DNA from: Polytrichum commune | Lineage: Eukaryota > Streptophyta > Polytrichopsida > Polytrichales > Polytrichaceae | Assembly: GCA_950295325.1 (NCBI GenBank) | Contig: OX485806.1 | Span: 45,255,169-45,319,168, forward strand | Direction: 5' to 3' | Length of the DNA: 64,000 nucleotides | Shown: one piece after another, positions 22,459 through 34,549 of the stretch | Layout of the letters: each line of letters opens with the position of its first letter | Numbering within the stretch: position 1 is the stretch's first letter | Notes under the pieces: model-generated | Seen by the model: only the letters and a program-made list of their open reading frames with translations | Databases searched by the model: none | What the model was told of the DNA's origin: nothing | Made by a program: the position numbers and the translations under genes

Positions 22459-25400
22459 TCAATACTTGCACTTTTTTTGTTGCTTACGCCACCACCAAGC
22501 AATAAGTGCAAAGCCACAGCTCTCCATGAAAACACCAAAAATTGCACCCTTCACTGCTGCACTGCCGCTTCTACTACAATCCTCTCCCTCGCTACCCTTA
22601 ACTGACTCCCTCAAGTTGACCAATGAGCTTTTCAGTTTGGATAAGGATTGCAGGGAAGGGCCATACCAATCTGTTACAAAACTGTAAACAGCATCATAAG
22701 CCCACTCTGTGTCGATTCCTCGTGTAGTCTGTTCATGGGTGCTAGATATGCAGGTGCTGCACAGTTGCTTGGATGGCCAAACAGCCCATTCAGGTTTAGA
22801 ATCAGGTATACCGAGGTCAGCTTTTGCTAAACGCTGGTTCACCTATATCAAAACAAAACCACCCCTAGCTTTAATCATGGAAATTGCTTACAAACACAAC
22901 GAAGAGTGAGAAAATGTCTGTAGTGCTTTCCAATAGCTGCTGAAAACTGGCGAGGAGAAACAGAGTTAGTGAATGGAGGTAAGACCATCACTACAGACAT
23001 TGCATGCAAAACTATTTGACAAATCTTATATTCTTGTCCTTCACCATAGAACTGCAATTCAAAATTGAACCTTCACGCTTGTAAAGGACAGAAAAGCATG
23101 ATTTCCAGATTTTGCCATTCAATTTCAAAAGACAAGCAAGGAGAAGGAATGAAATGCAGAGAAACTGCAACAAGAACATCTCCCTCCCAAGCAAGACCAA
23201 TTCAATGTTGAAAATAGTTGAATAGAACACACGACTGCTGCAAAACACTTACTGCACAGTAACCATAAAATATCTCTACTTTGATCCAATGTACATACCT
23301 CATTGTGTGCTTGCCACAGCCACATCACAAGATCCCGACGAGTATTTGTCGAGTTCATGACACTGCTGTAGGAATTCTGAAGAATTAGCAAACATCAGAG
23401 AGAAAAAGCAGCAGCCTGATTACATCCCATGACCTTAGGATCTTACTAAAAGGACATGTTTGATACAATAATAGTATATGGCTCAAGGTCATAACCTATA
23501 TCAGGTTGCACAACAATTTGCTGCGCAGTACAATGATGATCCCTAGACATTAAAGAACACAGTTGCATATCTCAAATGGTGACCTCATCAATTTATTTCA
23601 TTCATAACAATATGACAAGGGTACCCATGCAGTAAGCCACAGATGTAGTTATCCAAGAGCCATGCACACAAGGCTAGAAGACCACTACATTAAGAGGCAG
23701 AACCCACCTAGAGCTCATTTCCAGGAAGTGTTCACGGCATTCTTGACAATTGAAGAAGTTCTCCACAAAAGTGTGGATTGCACGCAAAGCCGCATTACTT
23801 TCCTTGTCCGACACCCGGACACTTAATGAATGAAATAGCAACCACAATCCACAGCTGCACAGCCACCCATATATGGTTACATGCATTTGGTCGAGCCCAC
23901 TAAAAAACAGTGTTGATGGCACACCCTTATCTAAAGTATCACAAGTTATTTATGTCCACACAGGGATCTGCAATGCAACCATATTCAATACAAATTTAGG
24001 AACATATCAACAGAAGTCACAAACTGGGAATCACCTAAAAAAACCTAATTGGAACTCATAGAAGAAAGGTAACAATTTTTACTTGTATCCTCGTTTGTCA
24101 CCTCTGCAAGAAACCTACACACATACGTGAACCACCCAAGCAGTCAGCCAAAACCAACCAATTATCCCTCATTCAAATTCCAAATGCGTTTGCTGGATAT
24201 TCACAATTTGCTACTGCTGGGTGACATTTTCTAGTTGCACAATTGCTACCATGATCAAGGGTTTTCCTGTTCAAACTTCTCCGTGCACAGGTTCCATGAA
24301 AATGTAGCATTAATATATATCTAGAACTACAAAGCAGTTCTTAAGAACTAAGACTGAATGCTTGACAGAACTTGGTCATATCAACAGTACGAGATGTCTC
24401 CCACCACACAGCTCCTCTCTCTTCATGACATCTTGTATAGAGAGGCTTCATCATGGGTAACCATTTCCAGGTTGTTTCTTTCCAAGATGTTATGCAGTCA
24501 TTTCCTCCATATTATGTAAATGCAGTAGTAGGAGAAAATGTGGACTTGAACAACATAGAAAGGCAAGCTCTTAGTTCCTAATACAGTGCAAACAGCTAAT
24601 CAAATGACCCAATAGTGAACTAGAACTCCAATACTAGTATTCATTCACAAAATAGTAGTTACACATTTAAAATTGCAACATGAGTACTTCAATGGGCAGT
24701 CTTCATAGCTGAGAAGTAGTCAAAAACTGTTCCAAATGCGTGGGCACTCTATTCAAGTATAAGCATCTTCACAAGTAGAAATACACAAACTACAGAAAGC
24801 ACACTACCCCTCATACCCAGGAGTACAAATTCATGAACTAAGTTCAATACAATATTCCAAGTCTGACTTCCAATAAGGGACTCCTCCACTTACACCTTCA
24901 ATATCAAGAGAGTTCTCCTGATAAAGCCTTAAAACAGTTGGCAATATGGTGTGCACTGGCTTGAGATCAGGCTAATCGAGATTTCAATGTACACATCATG
25001 TGAATAACATTATTCCAGCCCAAATCTTGCATATGCCCATTTCATGACATAACGAGATGCCTTGAAGTCACAGAGCAAAAGACTCAAAATACTCTAGAAG
25101 CAAATCAAATACAAGTTCTGTTTCCTGTAAGAAAACATCACCATGAAGCAGACTATTGTTGTGAAATCACAATCCCACAGCATTAGCACACATGCCAGTT
25201 GCCAGTAGCAGAACTTTCCACAGAAGTGTTGGAACTAAGTAGAAACAATCTGTGGAACAGGTTACCAATGATGGCATATGAAGTTAAAAAAGCAAGCAGG
25301 TGTTAACCCAAAAATTGCCTGGTGAGGAATCTCCACAAATTCGACGACTCTGTAATGCCAGCACTGAAGGCTCTCCAACAGGCCAGAGATCAGCCAAATT

Positions 25401-28400
25401 CACTAACAGATCAGCAGTACCCTTACGACACCTGTTATTGAGACAGACAGTTATCAGTGTTCCCACTTTCAAAGACAAAGAGAATCATAACACCACATCT
25501 GAACCACAACAGATGTATATAGCATCACTGCATAGGGGCAGCATGATGTTCTAAGACATCCTATGAGGATTACTCAGCTCTGCCAAAGCTGTGCTACATG
25601 GTTAATCCACACTTGTGATGTATCCCGTTCTGGACTGCAAAAGTAAACAAGCAGTGCACTCACATTCAGTGGGTAACGGGGTGATCTCAACCTTTTGGAA
25701 GGGTGATGGACCACCAAAAGTTGTAGAAATTGTATGAAGGGACCTCGATTTTTGGAAGTCAACAGCTGAAAAAGCAATAGAGCTAAATGAGTTGTAATTC
25801 CAACTGTCTTCAGATTTGACACCGTACATTAGCATATCCACATAAATCAACTCCCTAGGAGCACATGTGCAGCAAATAACTTAGCCATGGGTTCATAGAA
25901 ACACAACTTTCAATAGCAATTTCTGAGGGTCGCAACACAAAGAAATCCACTAAAGCTCAATATCTTAGTGTTTGTCTGTTAATAGAGACATGATCTACTT
26001 CCATTGAGCTAAATGGTCATTCATTTACAAGAACCATGGGGCTGTGATCTGAAAACCATTTGCACCAAGTTTTCATTTTTAAGGTTGAATTCTCAATTTA
26101 TAACCAAATGTGATCTCAATCATGTGATGAAGCACCTGGTCCTTACCGGATTGAGACACTACACAGTTGCAGAAAGTGATATCCCAGTAAAGAATCTACT
26201 TATAGCCAATGCTGGCGATGATCTTCCAGTGAAACATTGGAACTTAAATAAAGGAGAAGTACAATTTCATCGAAGGGATCTGAAGGGTGAAATGGTCAGT
26301 AGAACTTGGGCCTTGAACACCTGTGAAAGACATTTAATAAGTTGGAACTACACGAACCCTCTCATCAAGCATAATTTGGAATGCTGTGGCAGTGGCTTCT
26401 TCAGTATCGTGAACTGATGGAACTGCCTATTCAAACCAAGGACACAAGATTTAGCTCCTCAGGACAAAAGGGGTGGCGACCATACCAATAACAATATGAC
26501 CAGCTTACTTTTAGAGCAGCTACTTCATAACATATGGACAACATCATTGAAGTTCATAAAGAGCGGTAGAGTGGGTTACCTGCACAATATCAGAGGAATG
26601 AGAACCAGCAGACAGTGCAGCTTCATGTGCAGTTGCATCAGATAACAAATATGTTCTGATCCAACAGACACAAAGCCACATTATCCTTTTGTACTCTTGG
26701 GGTTCTACTATGAAGATACAAGACAATAATGAAGTGTCTATGTTTGATGTGCATTGCATGCGATTAATCATTGACATGAAAAAGGAATCACATTAACAGC
26801 CAGAAACTCTATCACGGGATGGGGATAACAGTTTAGATTGCTTCTATGTACTTGGCAAGTTGCTTGTTGATCCAATCAAGAAGTTTTTCTGCAGAATAGA
26901 CATTTGTCACTTCCTCCAGCTCCTCTCCTTTTGCTATACGGTCTCCAGATGCAAGAATTGGAGGAGCAGCCCACAATAATGTTGGATAATATTTGACTGC
27001 AAATCTTGCACAAAGCTCTTGATTGATCTGTGCTGCCAATGTGACCAGAATTTCCATCACTGTGGCTGTAGAAGCAGTACTAAAGATGACCTTACACCCT
27101 ACTAGAAGCTATGCATCTACAATGGCTAGAACTCACAACAGACCATCTACTTGATCCATTTAAAAAATCCTCAACTTAGTTGCACCCACACCCAGATGTC
27201 AATAAACAGAACCACTATCAACATATGACGCCTAACAGAAAATCATCCGTCGAGCTTTGCAGTAAACAAAAGTGGCTCGCAGTAGTAAAACAAAGACTGA
27301 CAGAGAGAATCAAAAGATAACTTATTGGTGGGGAATAGATTAAACCACCAGCATAAATGATAAAAACTTTTTGAGGATAATACAAACTACAGAACAGGGT
27401 GGATGCAAGAATTTTAACAATACCTGATCAGCACAATCCACTTTGGCAAGGTACACTTCACCGGTGTGGACAGCGTTGGGCCCATTGAAAAGCCGAGCAA
27501 CCTTCTCATAATGTGGCTGCAGAATCCGCAAAATCCCCACATTAGGCTAGAGTGTCAAATCGGTACTCAAAAGTGAGTACTACACACAGCAGACATGGTG
27601 TCAGAAGCAGTTGTATGGAGCCTACGCCAAGAGATCGAATTCCATTATATTCATATATTCCTTGCGTTTGGAACCCAGAGATTCTACCAATGAAAACTCA
27701 ATGGCATGCAAGTAACAGCACAACAGGGTTATTTTTCAATACATCAGCTGACCTTGTAATTCTTGCACGCACCACACCTGCAATATCCCCAACATACCTT
27801 ATGTCAGACCAAGATGTGCACAGATCAATTTTCAGCACAAACATGGACCGTGGTGATGAACAAATTCCTGTTGAATGTGAGAATTGTTTGGATACTTGTG
27901 GTCCTTCTCACAGTAGTAAATAGAATGCTAGAACGCGTGAACGAAAATCGCAATGTTGGTCAAGCAGAACCTATCATACCCGCACCCTCGTTTCCTAATC
28001 TTGCAAAGCAACTACACAGAATCACAGAAGTGCAAGCATCTATTCACCTATAGACCATTCCTATGTTAGTTTCACCACAAAAGGAATGGGCGATTGCGAG
28101 TAACCAACAGATACTATCTAAGCATCACAAAAACAGTTGCTCTAACATTATATACTCACATCTTTTGACACTTTGCACCACTCCATGTAATGTTTAGTCC
28201 GTGCGATCCATTTTTTGGTGGAAATTCGAGGTCAGAACGACGGTATTGAATATTTGAACCAAAGAAATATGTGGGGCAGAGGAAGAGTGGAGGTCTGAGA
28301 CCGGCATCATGTACATACCAGTGGGCATAAAACTCCACCATGGCCCAAGTCGCAGGTGCTGCTGCCAAGGTGGAATTAAAAGTGGCCACAGTGACCTCAT

Positions 28401-28512
28401 GCACAACATCGTCAGGATCCTTCTGTCCGCCACTCCTGGCGCCCCATCGCGCCTGGGAGCTGCTCGCCAAAAGGAGCAGACACAGCGCAATTATGAGCAC
28501 TTGCTTCGCCAT
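22459..28512 (-). CDS. QSOX: Quiescin-sulfhydryl oxidase, 12 exons
   Basis: This is a secretory-pathway flavoprotein that makes disulfides in client proteins and reduces O2 to H2O2. Minus-strand exons: 28512-28319, 27777-27753, 27516-27424, 27027-26852, 26655-26580, 26426-26358, 25765-25692, 25431-25308, 24114-24083, 23854-23708, 23365-23299, 22842-22459. All introns are GT-AG and phases match, giving 486 residues (1461 bp with stop). Residues 1-21 are a signal peptide (MAKQVLIIALCLLLL). The thioredoxin domain has C66-G-A-C69, placed by a 25-bp exon. The ERV/FAD domain starts at about 278 (CGLWLLFHSLSVRV, then C324-Q-E-C327 and WLWQAHNE). A third pair, C387-S-T-C390, follows, then a membrane helix at about 454-476 and a basic tail. 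The length is slightly short of typical plant QSOX (about 500-530). In-frame ATGs also lie at 28527 and 28569; 28512 is chosen because the signal peptide begins there. Exon 6 could extend 6 bp to a GTAGTT donor. The gene looks intact. Confidence 0.93.
24083..24114 (-). other. QSOX: QSOX micro-exon 9
   Basis: This 32-bp exon lies between TGTGTAG and GTAAAAAT. It encodes VSCRGDKRGY and the first two bases of Asn, joining exon 8 (PGNFW) to exon 10 (CGLWLLFH). It supplies the CRG...RG[YF]xCGLW start of the ERV domain known from plant QSOX proteins. Confidence 0.82.
27753..27777 (-). other. QSOX: QSOX micro-exon 2 carrying the thioredoxin CxxC
   Basis: This 25-bp exon lies between TTGCAG and GTCAGC. 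It completes the Trp codon of exon 1 and encodes CGACKNYK, followed in phase by exon 3 (PHYEKVARLF). Reading straight upstream of exon 3 instead gives GILRILQ and loses both active-site cysteines. Confidence 0.88.
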
Positions 28513-29794
28513 GCAATGCAATTCCATGTGCAGAAGGTCTGCACTGAACAAAGTCGCCTCTCCTGGCACAAAGACCGCCCAGTTGCCTATGATACGAAAA
28601 GGGCTATCGTGTGGGATTCATAAAAGTGGAGGAAGGGATGGATCGAAGAAGTGATCGATCCAAAGGGAACCAGGCGGCAGCGAAACATCACTTAACAGAT
28701 TCACTAAACTAGTTTGACCAGTGCCGTCTGGTGGACGCGTAAAGCGCCGGCCAATGAACGGATAGATCCGGCAGGTACAGATAGATTGACTGATGAGGGG
28801 CTGATCACAGACGCCAGTTCAGACACCATTTCCGGCTGTGATAGTGTGAAAAGTGGTAGGCCATCATCTATTTCTCAACATAATCCCAGCAATTTCACGG
28901 TTGAAACCAAACGGAAATTTTGGTGCAATCGGGGCATGAGTGATTTCTTGAAAGACCTGGTTGGTAATAGCATGCCCACACTATGACCAACAACTAGCCC
29001 ACAACAGTGGGAAATTTTGCACTTGATAGGAGTCTCTTGGCTTGGCACATGGAAGCCCTGGCAGCCTTGGAGGACGTGGGCCACAACAGTGAAGTAATAA
29101 TTTGAACATGACAGTAAAAAACTACATTGAAAACACAACTACTTTTAACATTGCATAAAACCTATGCAATGTGTTTATTGCCTTGAGTAAATGCATTTTT
29201 CATTTTTACTACATGTTGCAACCTTTGGTTGTAGCATGGATTTAGCCACATTACCGCCTATCCAGCCTGCCAAACGGCGACATGCAATTGAAGTGATCCA
29301 TTTTGGGGCCATGTGCCCATCCCTTCTATCTTGAGTGCAATGAAATGAACATGCAAAATTGCATTACATTACATCCAATGAGGTTAATAGGAGTAGGACG
29401 AGAAAATCCTTCCTGACAACAAAAAATTATGGAAAGAAATGATTTTTTTTTAAAAAAAACCTATTCTTGTTGCTAAGGAGTATCGATCGGCCCTATTGTG
29501 TGCATGGCATAAGGGTAATCTTAGGACATGAATTCGAAGAAAATCTTATAAAAAACGGATTTTTCCAAAAAAAAATATCTAAGATCAATTTTTTGGCATT
29601 CTAAAGAAAGCACTAGCATATATGCCCAGAAGGTCATTGAAAACTTGCTTGGAATGCTCCCATTATCCCAAAAGTAGGAGGCATTTTCATAGGGTATCCC
29701 AAGGATATGGCCCGATGATATGGGGAGGTGTAGGTAGTCTTTTTCCCAAGTATGGGTTGGCTCTCATAATGGGAGAGGTCACTTCTCTTAGCCT
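28513..29794. other. QSOX upstream region and flank of the nested retroelements
   Basis: The first few hundred bases should include the QSOX 5' UTR and promoter (minus strand). I see no clear TATA box. From 28700 to 29790 there are only short frames and AT-rich runs. The last bases, AGCCT (29790-29794), are the left target-site copy of the copia element. Confidence 0.4.
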
Positions 29795-29951
29795 TGTTAT
29801 GAGAGAATAAAGATGGTATTTTGGACAGTATAAAGGTGCAATTATCCTAAGCTACCTGATACGGTCGAAGAGGGATTTTTAAGTATAAAAATAATAAAAT
29901 ATTAGTAAGTGCCACTTGTCACCATCTGAAGCACCCACGTGTTGGCCATAC
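29795..29951 (-). repeat. Copia 3' LTR, outer fragment
   Basis: This starts TGTTATGAGAG and matches 53156-53312 closely. It is cut at ...GGCCATAC by the gypsy insertion. The last four bases (ATAC, 29948-29951) recur at 39782-39785 as the insertion duplication. Confidence 0.92.
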
Positions 29952-30286
29952 TATCACGGTATGCGGCGTCGACGACTGCACCTTATCCGTTGGATTTCAT
30001 CCATCTAGATTTGGATGGATGAATATAGATGTGGAGAGGAAGGCTCCTAAGTAAGGAGCCTCCTCCTTGGCTTGGCATTCTTGCCAAGTCAAGTCTTGTG
30101 AGTTAGTGTGTGGAGAGAGCTTGTGTGAGGTGTAGATTGCATGATTTTGCAATAAATCTTGAGTTCTTCTCCCTCTACTTATACTCTTGGATTCTCCCTT
30201 GGTGGAGTGAGAGATAGCTTGACTAATTGTGTGCATTTGGAGAGAGATTTAGAGCTATTATGAGTGTTCTACTCTCTTACTTCTCA
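29952..30286 (+). repeat. Gypsy 5' LTR, lacking its first 108 bp
   Basis: From TATCACGG to TTACTTCTCA it matches 39349-39675, with an extra 7 bp near 30270. It has a perfect hairpin (GGCTCC...GGAGCC, near 30040), a second hairpin CTTGGC...GCCAAG, and an AATAAA at about 30151. The 106-bp TGTCGAG...CACGACA segment and GC that begin the 3' LTR are missing. Confidence 0.8.
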
Positions 30287-30288
30287 CT

Positions 30289-30306
30289 TGGCAAGAATGT
30301 GGATGA
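30289..30306 (+). other. Candidate primer-binding site
   Basis: TGGCAAGAATGTGGATG begins two bases after the CA end of the LTR, the usual position and TGG start for a tRNA-primed site. I cannot name the tRNA. Confidence 0.4.
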
Positions 30307-31723
30307 TTCCTTCTCTTTTCTTCAAATCTTGAGCTCCAACACTCGAGAAAGAGTGTGAAGACAAGTGGTTGCGAGATTTTGGAGTGGAGGAAGACAAACA
30401 TTGCGGATTCGTGGAGAAACAAGGAGGAAAAATGTGTGCTTGTGATGTGTGCACATCATTTTGAATTGTGGTGAGAAATTTCTGAATTTCCCACATAATT
30501 TAGTACCATTTGGTCGCTTGCAAGCTAAAATTCGCGCCATTGTTTGTTTGAAACGGATTCTTCATGCTAAGTGAAGAAGAAATTGATTCAATAAAAAAAA
30601 ATAGAAGGAAAGAGAGGCACCAGCTCCGGCTCCGGAGCAGAGCTCATGGCTGCCTTCCCCTTTCTGGTCGCGTCAGTCAGCGGCGAGGTCGGCAGCAGTC
30701 GGCGTCGGGGCGGCGGCAGTCGACGTCAGGGTCAGCAGCGGCGGGCTTGGCAACAGGTTGGACGACAAATACAATAGCAGCAGGCAGCTGCAGTAGCAGC
30801 AACAAGCAACTACTGCTGCTTGTTTCTGTTTTTTTTTAAATTTGGGTTCTTGTTTTTGTTTTTAATGCATTAATTCATTAAAAAGGAATTTTCTAAATTT
30901 TAATTTAATTAAATAATGAAACCTGATTTTTATTTTAATAAAATTAATAAATTAGTTTATGTTTCCTTCTCAATTTCTCATTTTTCTCTTTTCTCTAAGA
31001 GGTTAATTTCTTGGGCTCATTAATCAAGGATACAAAAAAAAAAAACCTAAGCTCTTATGAAATATTAAAAATACTTGGGATTTCTTTTTAGGAGTTGTAT
31101 TGTATGAAATTTCCAAAGGGAGTGTTATTAGAAATTGGGTGGCATGTGGAATTCCGTTCGGCCTCAAATAAATTATTATTAGGGTCGAATTGTGTTTGTC
31201 AACACATATTCCCGGCATTCTTGTGAGGAGTTATTCTTCGGTTGTAGTGGGAAGATGAGAGATGTGCATAGGTAGCATTTCATTTTCTTAAGCAACAGGG
31301 GCTCTTTGTTTTGACCACCAACCGCAGGCGGGTGCCGGTTGGAGGCGGTCAATTTTTAATTATGCTTAAGTGTTGTTTGGGGAAGGGGATCAAGTGTTGT
31401 TATTGCATTGTTCCTTGTATTTTGTTGTGGTATCTTCTCCCGTGGTGGGTTGTTGTGTTGGAGTCTTCCAACATTGCCCCATTTTTGTGTTGTCCTGGTT
31501 TATGATAGGGTATTGTGGGGGTGAGGTCGGAGTAATGACCGACGAGACCTTTGTTTGTGCACCAAGTGGGCGGTGCTTGTTTTCACTTGTGGTGAGGCTG
31601 GGTTAATGACCAGTAGACCATGTGGTGGTTGCAGGTGCAAGTTGCCTTTGACCTTTTTTTTCTTTGTACCTGGATACTAATTCATTTGGGTTGTTGATTT
31701 GGTGACCATTCCATTGTGGGTTT
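30307..31723 (+). other. Gypsy leader (5' untranslated region)
   Basis: About 1.4 kb contain no convincing gene. A GC-rich stretch of CGGCAG/CAGTCGGCG repeats lies at 30640-30800, followed by T-rich DNA. The Gag start codon at 31724 follows. Confidence 0.5.
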
Positions 31724-32881
31724 ATGGTTACAACTCGTATTCAACACTATCGTTCTTCGTCCCGAGGAGCATCGGAAGGTCATCCCTCGGACCTCTCGGA
31801 CGTTAAACCAGTAGTAGCACCCAACGAGGTTTTTCAGCCTACTTCAGCGTGGGGGACTATCACTCGGTCTCATGTCCTGTGGGTGGGAACCTTTGACGAT
31901 ATGGAAGAGGAGACTAGGGGAGGGATACGGGACCGGTTTTCCGGTCGAGCAGGGACCATTTCTCTGCAAGACTGGAAAATCCGGTTTCGTACGTGGATGC
32001 GAGAGAAACGCCAACGCAATACCAATTTTAATGATTGGTATGCGTTCGAGCTTCTGCCTCAGCATTTGGAGCATGAAGCTCTCCAAATTTATGAGCAGTG
32101 GACGGAGGCTCATTGGATGGAGCTACACCAGGTGGAGCGGTACTGGGAGACTCGGGTTGAGTTGGTATTCGCATTGAAGGAAGGCGCAACTTCCAGTTTC
32201 ATGGCCGTCCCTGAGGTTAAATCGGAGGTGCCGAAGGGAGTATTTGTGGTGGACGTGGAGGGAGCTTCTCCTGGTGAACCCAAGGATAAGGGTTCTGCTC
32301 CCGCTGTGGCGAGTACGTCGAGCCCCATTCTTCCATTCTCCCGTTATGCCCAGGCTACTCAGGCGGCTTTAGCCTCTTTGGGGGCTCCGCCAGTTTTTGA
32401 GCCGTTGCGGGTATTTGAGCTGCATCTACATGAGGAGTACGGAGGTTTTCGTCGGGACCAGATGCAGCGGATACAAGATTTTAGACACGAGATGAACGAT
32501 ACACCTCGTACCATGTATACGTGGTTGGCGAGGTTTGCCAGAGAATCTGGAGGTGTGTTTGCGGAAAGTCAATTGGTGAAGGTGTTTTTGTCCAAAATTG
32601 ACAAACGCCTCCTTGACTTGGCGCTGCCCAGGATCATCATGGATTATGGTGGTCGGACGACACTCGCTGAGGCATTCGCCATTGTGGAGCAGAGTGATCG
32701 TGCATTGTGTCAGCACGATGCCACTGATTTGGTGTCCCTGCTAGTAGATTCTAGCAAATCCCGAAGAGTTCTGGTTGCGGCTGTGGGATTGGCGGAGGCC
32801 GAGGTAGACAAGACCATGTATCGTTGGTCTTGTGGGCAGGCCAGCCACGCTAAGAAGGACTGTCCTTCAAAGCAAAGGTAA
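31724..32881 (+). pseudogene. gag: Gag region with damaged zinc knuckle
   Basis: This is the structural capsid region: 385 codons to the first in-frame stop. Two helical, Trp-rich segments (about residues 85-150 and 225-330, the latter with LARFARESGG and LVKVFLSKID) resemble retrotransposon Gag. Between them is an Ala/Ser/Pro-rich linker. The end carries a CCHC-like knuckle (WSCGQASHAKKDC, about residues 364-376) whose first Cys position is Arg (CGT at 32821-32823). A second, intact knuckle follows beyond the stop (CSHCGRNNHTVENC, 32978-33019). The ATG at 31724 is the first in frame after the leader. Confidence 0.8.
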
Positions 32882-33779
32882 GCCCAGACCGTCACTACTC
32901 CGAAGCGGAAACCATTTGTTCCCGCTAAGGGCTCGGCGAAGGGGACGACGGGTAATCAGTTACCCAAGCAGTTGAGGTGTTCCCATTGTGGGCGGAACAA
33001 TCACACGGTAGAGAACTGTTTTGCTCTCCATCCTGAAAAACGTCTTTCTTCCGACCGGGAGAAGACGTTGGAAGTGAAGATTGGAGCCATGGAAGAGAGG
33101 TTCAAAAGCTTGGCGTCATCCAGCCAAATTTTGGCCTCACCGTCTTCCTCCGAAGCTCAGGCTAGTTCTTCCACTCCGGATTACTATATGTTCGGAGCCT
33201 CGGGCGAGGTGGTGACTTCCGCGGCCATGACACGTGCTCAAGCCGTGTCACAATCCATACCTTCGACCACAAATGAATATGTGGCAAGCTCGCGAGCTCG
33301 GGACAATGCGCCCGCGGACCAAATTGGTCAGGCACAACTACCATTATCTTTTGGATTGGCCGATGCCGTCCAATCTGTCAGTGGTCGTCATCCGAACGAT
33401 GAGGTTTCACATTCAGCGACCGATGTGGCGCACACGTTGGCATCCAAGGCGTTGCACACACCTTTGTTCACGGCCATGGAGTGGTCATCGCCAGAGTTCC
33501 AACCTGCTAAGGTTTTTCACTTAGCAGGTAGGATTTTGGAAGAGAAGGCATCCTTACCTTCTCTGACTGTGGCTCAAGCCACTACGGACATCCCTGCTTC
33601 TGAAGATCCTGAGGATGTGGCCAAACGGCGAGAGAGACTTGCAGCAGAGACCATTGCGTCTTTTGACGCACACGCCTCAAATGACAAGGCACCGACCACG
33701 TCTTATGACTCACCAGTATCCGCGGGTACAACCTATCTGTCTGATGTCGCTGCTAGACCTGTCCGCGAGCGCCGCGGCA

Positions 33780-34200
33780 TTCGACCCGGAGTTGTGCGTA
33801 TGGTGAATGATACCAGAATTTTGGTGGTCAGTCGCACTGGGAGCAATGCTACTCGGGTTGCTCCCCGTTGTGTGATGATGGATTCAGGGGCACAGCCAGT
33901 TATGATCGGCAAGAGGTTTGCCCAAGAGTTGAGGTTGACGGCCGAGGATTTGGCTCCCTGTCCATTCACCATTGTCACATCCATTGGTCACGTGGAGCGG
34001 GCCATGTGTTATACTCGAGAGCCATTACAGCTTAGCTTCCGAGTGAAGCATGGAGATTCACCTGCACCTCTTCTTCTTAGGTGTGCGGTGACGGATGCGA
34101 CCAACTATGACATTTTAGTTGGTCAGCAAGCACTTTACCCTCTTGATTTTGGATTGGACAACTGGACTGAGGAGGCGTGGATCCGACCAGGTTGGTCGGC
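33780..34200 (+). pseudogene. Retropepsin-like aspartic protease domain
   Basis: The motif MMDSGAQPVMIGKRF (D-S-G codons at 33881-33889) is the catalytic D-[ST]-G of retroviral-type aspartic proteases. It lies about 300 residues after the second zinc knuckle. The following ILVGQQALYPLDFGLDNW (near 34112) matches the flap/ILG-type second half. The role is polyprotein cleavage. No stop falls inside this domain. A Ser/Thr/Ala-rich linker of about 260 residues separates it from Gag. Confidence 0.8.
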
Positions 34201-34549
34201 TGGGGATGGCTGCAGGGAACTTATTCCCATGGCTTTCGCGGCGGCCACGACCATAGCACCATTATCTATGGTATTTGGATGTGGTACTATGGTGGACACA
34301 TTGCCTTATGGTTCCGCATTGTTGGAGGAGTCATTGGCATTCATGGGGAGTACAGACGATCAACGGGATATGACACCTAAGGGTGCATTGGTGCGGCATC
34401 CCAAGGATCCCCTTCCTCCTTGGCGTGTTTCCGCCGAGCTATTTTGGAGGTGCGAGGATATTGTTCACTCTCTCACTCCTAGGATACCGGTCATACCGGC
34501 TGTCCTCTCGGCATTGGCACAGCCCATTTTAAGGCAGCCGCCAGACGCG

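Noticed and set aside
27517..27540. QSOX exon 3 starting upstream so that the protein reads GILRILQPHYEK
   Set aside because: It would lose the CxxC active site and breaks phase with exon 1. The CTGCAG acceptor just before PHYEK and the 25-bp exon give the expected protein.
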